DNA from: Hermatobates lingyangjiaoensis
Lineage: Eukaryota > Arthropoda > Insecta > Hemiptera > Hermatobatidae
Length of the DNA: 64,000 nt
Direction: 5' to 3'
Assembly: GCA_026182355.1 (NCBI GenBank)
Contig: JAPFBL010000379.1
Location: 103,501 to 167,500 of the forward strand
In this document: positions 52,685-61,489 of the stretch, in pieces
Layout: every line of letters starts with the position of its first letter
Position numbering within the stretch: position 1 is the first letter of the stretch
Translations under genes and position numbers: made by a program
The notes under the pieces: model-generated
What the model saw: the letters and a program-made list of their open reading frames with translations, nothing else
The model's database searches: none
What the model was told of the DNA's origin: nothing

Positions 52685-53034
52685 TTACTAATAAACACAT
52701 TTTCTTCTTCTCGAAATTTAGTCAGGGTTAATATTTGGAATCACCTTTTCACCAACGTTTCGTCTTTATTTTAAGCCATCCTCAGGGCTACAAACCAACA
52801 AAAAACAATCGACATTTGTCATATCTACTTTACATTCATCATAAAAAAATGCATACTAGCCTTCAGTAAGTAAGGTTTTTGAATTTTTTATGATGAATGT
52901 AAAGAAGAAATGAGAAATGTTCTTTGTTTTTGTTAATTTATAGCCCTGAGGATGTCTTAAAATAAAGACGAAACGTTGGTGAAAAGGTGATTCCAAATAT
53001 TAACCCTGACCGAATTCCGAGAAGAAGAAAAAGT

Positions 53035-53038
<4 letters not shown>
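52685..53038. repeat. PLE hairpin, ACGU family, full length
   Basis: CTAATAAACACATTTTCTTC at the left; complement ends at 53036. Spacer 52800-52930 with a second inner inverted pair (TTTACATTCATCATAAAAAA). Both arms have CTGAGGA and GAAACGTT; the left stem II has one mismatch. Confidence 0.88.
52943..52980 (+). ncRNA. hammerhead ribozyme motif
   Basis: Core CTGAGGA 52946-52952, extra U, stem II GTCTT/AAGAC with loop AAAATA, GAAA 52970-52973, CGT, cleavage base T52977, GGT pairing with GCC as stem I (one G-U). Stem III ACGU is self-complementary. Confidence 0.78.

Positions 53039-53073
<35 letters not shown>
53039..53073. repeat. (TA)n between two PLE hairpins
   Basis: About 17 TA steps, forming the shared outer border of both hairpins. 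Confidence 0.95.
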
Positions 53074-53076
<3 letters not shown>

Positions 53077-53335
53077 CAATGTACATAAAGAAACAAAGAG
53101 AGATTAAAAACACACACTTACAGTCTCTAATTTTCGGTTGAACCGTCTACAGGAGAGATAAGAGAGGGAAACCAAGCGCACTGGTGACGATGCGGTTGGA
53201 GACCGTCTCTGTACCAGTGCGCTTGGTTTCCCTCTCTTATCTCTCCTGTAGACGGTTCAACCGAAAATTAGAGACTGTAAGTGTGTGTTTTTAATCTCTC
53301 TATGTTTCTTTATGTACATTGAACTGTATATGTCC
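53073..53335. repeat. PLE hairpin, AAUU family, CTGTAGA in both arms
   Basis: The arms span GTTCAATGTACATAAAGAAA at the left to the complement at the right, over 120 bp. Stem II, GAAAATTA and stem I GAGA/TCTC are intact, but A6 is T in both arms. Confidence 0.88.
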
Positions 53336-53362
53336 ATTTCGGATCGTATTTTCATCGAAAAA

Positions 53363-53365
<3 letters not shown>

Positions 53366-53408
<43 letters not shown>

Positions 53409-53420
53409 TATAATATCATA
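53366..53420. repeat. (TA)n block
   Basis: TA run after the outer end TCGGATCGTATTTTCATCG of the AAUU family. Confidence 0.95.
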
Positions 53421-53429
53421 CACATATAA

Positions 53430-54480
53430 ATCTCTATTTTATTATCACTGATAAATTATATATCAGGGAAAATAATAAAATTGTTGGTATGTAACTTGGA
53501 AATGATGGTTGAAGGCATTATAAAAATACAAACACATTCATAAATAAGATAGTAATTTTAAAAGCGAGCATAATAAGGACTAATGAAGAGGGCTTTGGTT
53601 ATATCCAAGTCTATTTATACTGCCAACTGCCTATTGCCCCTTGTCTTATGCGGTGTTTAACACTTAATACAATTCAACAAATTTCTTGTAGGCTTTATTA
53701 AAAAGAAAAAAAACTTGAGTATTCTTTGAAAGCAAAATATTAAAACCTAAAAGTTATCACACATTTTAAATATAAGTATTTTTTATTAAAGTATTAATGT
53801 TATCAGAAATATTTAATGTTAAGTGTTTATATATAAAAATATGTTAAGTATATATAAAAGAAATTATGTTTAAAAAAACTATTGTATAAAAACGGATTTT
53901 TCAATCTTAAATCTAAAAAATGGGCTCACTTTATTCCTGTATGTATTAATAATATGATATATGAAAATATATATGTATAATATATTTTTTGTACTCCAAA
54001 AATCATATTCACTTATTATTATATAATAAACGAATTTTTGAGATACACAAAATGGTGAAAATGTTGAAAAAAAAAACTTTAAAATAGATATTTGTTACGG
54101 TGACTAAGTGGTATTAGTATGCCGTAAAAGCATTTGTAACTGAATGTCAGTCCTGGAAGGTAAATCAAATTATTATTGAAATGGCTGTGAAAAAGTAGTG
54201 GAAAAGCGTATATTGTTGCCAGATAATTTAAAAAATGTATTACTGTATTTATAGTCTATGATTTGATGGATAGATTCCATTTGAAAAATGTTAACAAAAA
54301 GTATATATGCAATAAACAGATGTGTTTATTTAAATTGTTAAAAAGTTGATTAAAATTGTATTGTATAAAGTAGGTTTAATCTTTATGATATTCGTTAATA
54401 GTGTGCAGTAAATAAATATAAATATGTTAAAATATATCAATTAAACGTTAAAATATTGACTGCATGAATTTATATATATA
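53430..54480. other. no recognisable feature
   Basis: Very AT-rich. The ORF at 54487-54786 (EKPMNVVFKEKVIEQYELQQ, SETILNKKQKRALGCLFD) just after has plausible composition but no family I know and ends in a microsatellite, so it is not called. Confidence 0.4.
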
Positions 54481-54749
54481 TGTAAATTGAATTGTAGAAT
54501 TTATTATGTAGATTTCAATATGAATTATATTTCTGAAGTGTTTTTAAATCTAGTTGAGGAAAAGCCAATGAATGTAGTGTTTAAAGAGAAGGTAATAGAA
54601 CAGTATGAGCTTCAACAAAGCAAATCTAGTGAAACAATTTTAAACAAAAAACAAAAAAGAGCTTTGGGTTGTCTCTTTGACTCTTGTACAATCAGTTTTA
54701 ATCAGTTAATTGAAAAGTACATCATTGTCTGCACAAATGAAGTGTGTCA

Positions 54750-54781
54750 TGTCTGTGTGAGTGTGAGAGAGAGTGTGTGTG

Positions 54782-54823
<42 letters not shown>

Positions 54824-55536
54824 TGTGAGAGAGATATTATGTGTGAGAGAGAGTGTGTGTCTGCGTGTGTGAGAGAGAGAGAGTATATGTGAGTGTAAGA
54901 GAGAGAGTGTGTGTGTGAGTGTGAGAGAGACAGTGTGTTTGAGAGAGTAGTATGTGTGAGAGAGAGTGTGTGTCTGCGTGTGTGTGAGAGAGAGTGTATG
55001 TGAGTGTGAGAGAGAGTGTGTGTGTGTGTGAGAGAGATACTATGTGTGAGAGAGAGTGTGTGTCTGCGTGTGTGTAAGAGAGAGTGTATGTTACTGTGTA
55101 AGAGAGAGATGGTGTGTGTAAGTGTGAGAGAGACAGTGTGTGTGAGAGAGAGTGTGTGTGTGAGTGTGTAAGAGCGAGAGTGTGGGTATGTGAGTGTGAG
55201 AGAGAGAGAGAGTGTGTGTGAGAGAGATAGTATGTGTGAGAGAGAGTGTGTGTGTAAGAGAGAGATTGTGTGTGTAAGTGTGAGAGAGACAGTGTGTGTG
55301 TGAGAGAGAGTGTGTGTGTGAGTGTGTAAGAGCGTGAGTGTGTGTATGTGAGTGTGAGAGAGAGTGTGTGTGAGAGAGATAGTATTGTGAGAGTGTGTGT
55401 CTGCATGTGTATGAGAGAGTGTGTGTGTGTTAGAGAGTGAATGCGTGATTGTGTGAGAGAGAGAGAGGAGAGAGAGAGTATGTGAGAGAGTGAAAGTGTG
55501 ATTGTGTGTTCGTGTTTGTGTGTGTGTATGTGTGTG

Positions 55537-55586
<50 letters not shown>

Positions 55587-55665
55587 GTGTGTGTGTGTCT
55601 GGAGAGAGTGTGTGTGCGTGTGTGTGAGAGATTGTGTGTGATTGTGTGTGTGTGTGTATGTATAG

Positions 55666-55696
<31 letters not shown>

Positions 55697-55790
55697 TGTG
55701 CGTGTGTGTGAGTGAGTGAGTGATTGAGTGTGTGTGTGGTGTGTGGTGTGTGTGTGAATTGTGTTTGGGTGTTTATGTGTTTAACGTGAT
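54750..55790. repeat. 1-kb (GT)n/(GA)n compound microsatellite
   Basis: Alternating GTGTGT and GAGAGA blocks with a loose higher-order pattern of AGTGTGTGTCTGCGTGTG units. The 380- and 189-codon minus ORFs (THTHT/SLSLS) are artefacts. Confidence 0.95.
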
Positions 55791-55984
55791 TTCTTCTTAA
55801 GTATATTAAAAAAGATCTATTTAAATTTAAAAGATATCTTCTAAGCATTCATATATTCACAATAAAATCGAGTTGATAGATGTTTGTATAATTATTTGGA
55901 TTGATCTCCAATCACGTGGCACATGACAATTTACTGAATCAAAGTTATTCCAAGTCCACACTTCCCTTGTTTCAAATGTTCCCT

Positions 55985-56240
55985 TGTTTCCCTCTCTGAC
56001 CTTACTGCTAAATCAGAATACAATTCTTTTTATGGTATCTCTCTGACCTTACGGCTAAATCAGATTACACTTCTTTTTATGGTATATCTCTATAAACTTA
56101 TCGTACAAGCGGATTAAAATTATTTTTGTGGTGTCACTCTGGTCTTATGGTTTTACCGGATTACAATTATTTTTGTGGTATCTCCCTGACCTTACGGCTA
56201 AATTAGATTATATTTCTTTTTGTGGTGGATCTTTGTCATT
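55985..56240. repeat. ~58-bp tandem repeat, four units
   Basis: TCTCTGACCTTACGGCTAAA with TTTTTGTGGTATC recurs; the third unit is diverged. Confidence 0.75.
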
Positions 56241-56279
56241 ATGCCCTAGATCTGGCTTAATTTTCTCAGCCATTCTAAC

Positions 56280-57180
56280 TTCATACCGTATATAATATAA
56301 TATATATAATATAATATAAGTTACTTATTGAACAACACTGATTCAAATTAATCAAATATTCAAAAATTATTAGTATAATAGAAATATTAAAAACAAAGGC
56401 ATTTTAAAGTACATCACTTTATTTAAATCAGATAAATTTGCAATAATTTTGATAGAAATTTATTGAATGATGAAATTATTAGTAAAATGTCAAGAACATT
56501 ATATATATAAGGTATTTTAAATATACTAAAATAGATTGTTTAAGTGGATGAAATATCTGACACACAATGCTCAAAATGTCAATTATTATGTGGTCCACCA
56601 TTTCAAAAAGAAATCCCTCAACTATCATTTACGTAAATGATACTATCACGTCCCTTAAAATTTGCCCTTACGTTTGTCATACAGTATTAATAGTACTCTG
56701 CTTGTCTTACAGAATTATTTTAACATTAATATGTTATACTGTGCTTGTATTACAGTTTTATATTAGGTATTATGTATTATATTTATTTTGAAAGCTTTAT
56801 AAAAAAAAAGTAATACATTCGCAGTTTCAAAGTTCATTAAAAGAATCATCTTCAAAGTAAAACCAAGTAATGCAGAAAACTTACAGTTCATAAATGTTTT
56901 ATCAAAAATTTGAAATTTTTTTTTATCTCACAATTTTTATTTATCCTATTTCGATCCACTTTTTCAAAGTTAAAATATTTTCATTTATACAAAAACGAAC
57001 ATTTGTATATAATTTCAGTAAGAAACTAGAGTTTTATAAAAAAAGAAAAAGTAAAACGCACTTATAGTTTCAAATTTTTAATCCGAAAAACGGTTTTAGT
57101 CTAGTTTGTTTTTTATTTGAACCACTTGTTAATTAACACTTTTTTGTTGTTGTTTCTGTTGTGAGTTTGCTATGATACAT
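56280..57180. other. no recognisable feature
   Basis: AT-rich. ORF 56567-56791 shows no motif. Confidence 0.4.
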
Positions 57181-57235
57181 AATTTTATATATATATAAGG
57201 ATATCACATAAACATGTGAAATCTTGTTTTATATA

Positions 57236-57375
57236 TATATATATTATTCCCCGAGGAACTGAGAAGAGCCTGTAAGAGATTAGAGAAACTCTCAAAAAAG
57301 GTAACCAAGCATGAAATTGACATAAAATTTTTAGAAACTTGTTTGCAAGAAGGTTTGCTACCAACCTTCACTTTA
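57236..57375 (+). pseudogene. PLE N-terminal ORF fragment with TA at both ends
   Basis: From the TA run: FPEELRRACKRLEKLSKKVT, KHEIDIKFLETCLQEGLLPT, FTLFIYI into TA again. No ATG and no hammerhead are present, because the left TA cuts the ORF. Confidence 0.7.
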
Positions 57376-57384
57376 TTTATATAT

Positions 57385-57595
57385 ATATTTATATATATCA
57401 GCTCTAAAAACGAAGAAAAGCAACACACAGAGAAAGAGAGAGGTACAAACTCATTTTTGGTTGATCCGTCTTCAGAAGAAAATAGAATGGGCGACCAATT
57501 CTATATTTCGTCCATTCTATTTTCTTCTGAAGACGGATCATCCTAAAATTTGAGTTTGTAAGTGTGTTTCTTTCTCTGTGTGTTGCTTTTCTAAG
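57385..57595. repeat. PLE hairpin, AAUU family II
   Basis: AAGCAACACACAGAGAAAGA pairs with its complement near 57585. Left minus: CTGAAGA, C, GGATCAACC, AAAA. Right plus: CTGAAGA, C, GGATCATCC, TAAA. G12 is lost in both, to different bases. Confidence 0.8.
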
Positions 57596-57649
57596 TTTTT
57601 ATGCTGATTTGCGTCCAGTTTGGTTCGTTTTTTTCGAATTTTGAGTGAA

Positions 57650-57679
<30 letters not shown>

Positions 57680-57680
<1 letters not shown>

Positions 57681-57940
57681 TCAATGTAGACAAAGAAACA
57701 TAGAGCAATTAAAAATACACACCTACACTACCTAATTTTCGGTTTAAACCGCCATCAGGAGAGATAAGAGAGAGAAACCAAGCCCACTGCTACAGAGACC
57801 AGTACTAGTGCGCTTTGTTTTCCTCGCTTAGCTCTTCTGATCGCGGTTCAAACCAAAACGTAGAGACTTGTAATAAGTGGCTTGTTCTTCATTTATTTTT
57901 ATTTCATTTATTTCGGATCGTTTTTGCATCGTTAATGTAT
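57680..57940. repeat. PLE hairpin, AAUU family, diverged arms
   Basis: TTCAATGTAGACAAAGAAAC to the CATTTATTTCGGATCGTTTT end. Left core CTGATGG, right core CTGATCG; both mutated. Confidence 0.7.
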
Positions 57941-58269
57941 ATATATATATATATATACATAAACACAATCCTCGGAAAGAATACTAGAAAAAAAAGACAT
58001 TATAGTAAACTTTATATATTCAAAAAATATATTTTTCTCAGTAAACAAGTATCGACTGAATAATAGAATTTGGCAGAACAAATATATGTAAAAATATTAC
58101 GCTAGTTAAACAAATCCTAAAATTATTATAGATAGAGTTTTGTTTAAGATTTTGGCGAGATTATTAGGTAATAAATTGGTTAAATATAGGTTTTGGCTTT
58201 TGATTTAGAAAAACAAAAAGAATGTTAATAAATAGTAACTGTGAAAGCAAACTAAAAAAAAATTGTTTA

Positions 58270-58612
58270 AAAAACTTTGTTGTTTGTTTTCCAACGCCCA
58301 CACTTAAGGCTTTCACCTTTTAGTGATGATCTAGGGGAGGAAATGACGGCTCATTTATTATTTGGCACCCATTTTATGTAATGGGCGAGACACAATACTT
58401 GCTATTTCTATATTAGAATCCCCAATTTTGCCTAACTCAAGTGTATTTAGTGTATGGATTTTTAACGAGTACTTGACATCATACAGGCTCGGGACCGAAG
58501 GTTTAACTCCTTTCCCACCTCCCACGTAAATAAATCGAGAGCCACATGGGTATCGAAGCGCGGACCTATCAGTCCAAAGACGAGTAGGTTAACCACTAAG
58601 GTAATCTAATAC
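58270..58612 (-). mobile_element. tRNA-derived SINE, family A
   Basis: CCAACGCCCACACTTAAGGC, GGCTCATTTATTATTTGGC, GCGCGGACCTATCAGTCC. The minus-strand head is at 58580-58612. Confidence 0.82.
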
Positions 58613-59074
58613 TCTGTTGAAAAAGTTATTGTTATAAATTAAAATTATTTGGAATGTAGGTTTGTTTAGTTGGCTAAATTGGAATAAAAGAAAAATGATA
58701 AATTACAACATGTCTCGAATGAATTGCACTCAATCACAATCCAAAATCAATCAATTAGAAACACTTCAGGTTTTCGTTTGCCTATAAATGATATAAATAA
58801 TCAAGAAAAAAAAAAGCTTCAAAGCCGTTACTGAAGCCTTTCTTTATTTAAGGCGTCATCTGCAAATTTTTCTGATTGTGCACTATCCTGGTTAATAAAT
58901 TTGTTTAAAACCTTAATAATCATGTTTTAACCCGTAAAGAAAATCATTACTTGATAAGCTGGTGCATATGAAATATCAGGACAGGATTTGTTATTCAAAA
59001 AGCTCGTTAAGTGGAAAAATAAAAATATTTTAACACTATTTTTTTTCTTTTTTTTTTTATCAAGATTTCGTCTA

Positions 59075-59275
59075 GCGTCAAATAGTAAAACACGCTGAAG
59101 CCAACGTTTCTATATTCCTCTTTATCTTCAGGGCTACATAAATACAGAAATATATTCGTCTATATTTTTAAACTTCGTCAAGGCTGCATCAATACAGATA
59201 TATAGACGGAAACGTTGGCTTCAATATCCCTTTTCTGTTTGATGGTAGACCAAACATCGATAAAAAAAAAATAGT
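59075..59275. repeat. PLE hairpin, ACGU family, diverged
   Basis: GAAGCCAACGTTTCTATAT at the left against ATATAGACGGAAACGTTGGC at the right. The right arm lost the core. Confidence 0.65.
59097..59137 (-). ncRNA. hammerhead-like motif, weak stem II
   Basis: Minus strand: AGCC, CTGAAGA (59131-59125), TAAAGAGGAATATA, GAAA (59110-59107), CGT, T, GGCT. Stem I AGCC/GGCT and the core are intact; stem II can form only weak A-U pairs. Confidence 0.55.
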
Positions 59276-59339
59276 GCCGAATATATGCAGTCGAGATAAG
59301 AAAGTATTAAATATATTTTTAAACAATGTAGCGAATTTT

Positions 59340-59722
59340 AATGTAATATATATATATTCTATATTTGGGGAACAGTCCTTCATTTATATAAGTGAGATTA
59401 AATTTTCTGGCTACTTTTGTCTTGATCAGTTTTTTGGATTTCTTTTCCAAATCTCGTATTAGTCCTTTAAATTTACTAGTAACTAGGTATATTAACTCAC
59501 CATATAATTTTCTGTTCATTTTTCTTTTTTGGTAAAAGAAGACCGAAACGTCAGTAATAATAAATACGATTAAAAATGGACAGCAAAACATATGGTGAGT
59601 TAATATACCCAGTTCCTGGAGAATTGAAAGAACTAATACGAGATTTGGAAAAGAAATCCAAAAAAACTGATCAAGACAAAAGTAGGCAGAAAATTTAATC
59701 TCACATATGTATATATATAAAA
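59340..59722. repeat. PLE hairpin with N-terminal ORF in both arms
   Basis: Left minus ORF: MNRKLYGELIYLVTSKFKGL, IRDLEKKSKKLIKTK, NLTYINEGLFPKYRIYIYY. Right plus ORF from ATG at about 59576: MDSKTYGELIYPVPGELKEL, IRDLEKKSKKTDQDK, then a frameshift. Both run into TA. The centre (59525-59575) has a broken GACCGAAACGTCAG hammerhead remnant. Confidence 0.75.
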
Positions 59723-59787
59723 AGATTTCACATAAACACGTGGAATAACAATCAATGATCAAACCACAATAAGAAATGGGAAAACAA

Positions 59788-59830
59788 GACTAAGATCTTT
59801 CAACCGTAACAAGCGGTCTTCGTCAGAGTT
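59788..59830 (-). ncRNA. hammerhead ribozyme motif, left arm
   Basis: Minus strand: CTGACGA (59826-59820), extra A, stem II GACCG/CGGTT, GAAA (59801-59798), GATCT, T. Stem I has three pairs. Confidence 0.75.
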
Positions 59831-59838
59831 AAGCTTTT

Positions 59839-59881
59839 GACTCTGACGAAGACAGCTTGTTACGGTTGAAAGATCTTAGTC
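59839..59881 (+). ncRNA. hammerhead ribozyme motif, right arm
   Basis: GACT, CTGACGA 59843-59849, extra A, GACAG...CGGTT (one mismatch), GAAA 59868-59871, GATCT, T, AGTC. Stem I has four pairs and stem III is a palindrome. Confidence 0.72.
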
Positions 59882-59939
59882 TTGTTTTCCCATTTCTTAT
59901 TGTGGTTTGATCATTGATGTATGTATACATAAATATTAT

Positions 59940-60300
59940 ATATATTTTGTTGACATGTACCGCAGCTTCGGCAGTAACGACTTCCAAACTAAGTTGTTCG
60001 AGTCTCCTGACAGTCTTACGAATATAAGGTGGTAATTCCCAAATAAGTTGTCCAAAGGACTTTGAGACACTTTTTGAAAAATTAAAAATTTTAATTGTAT
60101 TAAAATTGTTCATATCTATTAAAGTGTTTCAAAAAAGTGTCTCAATGTCCTTTGGACAACTTATTTGGGAATTACCACCTTATATTCGTAAGACTGTCAG
60201 GAGACTCGAACAGCTTAGTTTGAAAGTCGTTAATACCGAAGCTGCGGTACATTTGAACAAAATATGCCTCCAAGAAGATTTGCTGCCTTTCCTATACTAA
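59940..60300. repeat. PLE hairpin with N-terminal ORF in both arms, FGQL subtype
   Basis: Left minus ORF: SFGQLIWELPPYIRKTVRRL, EQLSLEVVTAEAAVHVN (ATG replaced by AAG). Right plus ORF: the same block from ATG 60145, then KVVNTEAAVHLNKICLQEDL and LPFLY-stop as the TA begins. The arms agree over about 120 bp including third codon positions. Confidence 0.8.
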
Positions 60301-60317
60301 TATATATATATATATTA

Positions 60318-60660
60318 AAGTTACAGCTAGAGAACACAAAAAAAAGGACGAACACTCACGAATCTCGATAATTTCGGCGTCTTGCCGTCTTCAAGAGAGT
60401 AGAAAGAAAGAAAATAAAAGGAGAAAGAATGAAGGAACGGAGACGTAAATGCGTCCACTGGCCGATGTAAACACATAGGCCAGTGGACGCATTTACGTCT
60501 CCGTTCCTTCATTCTTTCTCCTTTTATTTTTTTTCTTTCTACTCTCTTGAAGACGGCAAGACGCCGAAATTATCGAGATTCGTGAGTGTTCGTCCTTTTT
60601 CTTGTGTTCTCTAGCTGTAACTTTAATTATTTGTCCGTTTGGACTGTCTGTTTTCAATTC
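60318..60660. repeat. PLE hairpin, TTGAAGA in both arms
   Basis: AGAACACAAAAAAAAGGACG pairs with the complement near 60610; the centre is at about 60472. Each arm: stem I CTC/GAG extended to four pairs, TTGAAGA, C, stem II GGC/GCC, GAAA, TTAT, C. Only C3 deviates in the core. 31255-31310 carries a decayed piece of this family. Confidence 0.88.
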
Positions 60661-60669
60661 AAAGTATAT

Positions 60670-61485
60670 ATATATTGTTCTATTATCTTAATATGCAACT
60701 ATATTATTTTTGGCTTTAAAGTATATTGACTAACCAAAAAAATTATGCAGGTATTGTTTTTAATATATAAACACTTTTTTTTGCTATTATTAGTAAATAA
60801 AATATAAATTTTATATATAAATGGAAATAAGAACTAAAGAAAATTATAAGGCAAATGGTTTATATTGTAGCTTAATAAGAAATATGCTGACGTTCCAAGT
60901 GAGGCTTTGTACAGGTTTTAATTTGTTTTAGATTCTACGAAATCTTTTTTACTTTGTAACGAAAATATGCTTAAATAGCTGTATTGCTTATCTCAGTTTA
61001 TAAAAAAAACAAACTTGAGAAATATGTTCAATCATTAATACTAATTAATTGTATATTAACATTGAAAGAAAACTGTGTTTTTTTTTTATTGAATTGTCAA
61101 TTTTTCTGGATAAGAATGAATATATTCTTATTATTTCGTATTAAATGCAATATTTATACAATACGATACTCTGTAATAAATGCCTATTATAAGGTAAAAT
61201 AAACCTTTAATGCAATCTCCTCAATTAAATAATGTTTTCTTATACCCTTAATTGTTTTTCTTTTACTTCTAATTCTTATAGTTTAACTTCAGTTTATATT
61301 ATGTTTAATCAAATTCAACAATTGTTTTAATTCGTTTCAGGTTTACCTGAGTCATGATTATATTTAAAGCATCAATGTGTTTCTTTAATTGTGAAACTAT
61401 TTTCCTTGGTCGATGTTTTTTCACTTTTTTAATATATTATAGTTAATCGTATATCTCTGAGTTAGTTTGTTTTATCAACTGGGGT
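60670..61485. other. no recognisable feature
   Basis: AT-rich DNA between the PLE cluster and the satellite. No ORF with a recognisable motif. Confidence 0.4.
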
Positions 61486-61489
61486 GTGA

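Larger units (their letters stand above)
59725..59925. repeat. PLE hairpin, AGAUCU family, both ribozymes near intact
   Basis: ATTTCACATAAACACGTGG at the left; GATCAAACCACAATAAGAAA pairs with TTTCTTATTGTGGTTTGATC at the right. Confidence 0.88.

Noticed and set aside
54487..54786. 99-codon ORF on the + strand
   Set aside because: Reasonable composition but no motif, no splice context, and the C-terminus is microsatellite; insufficient support.
54706..55848. Minus-strand ORFs of 380 and 189 codons
   Set aside because: They are translations of a GT/GA microsatellite (THTHT and SLSLS).
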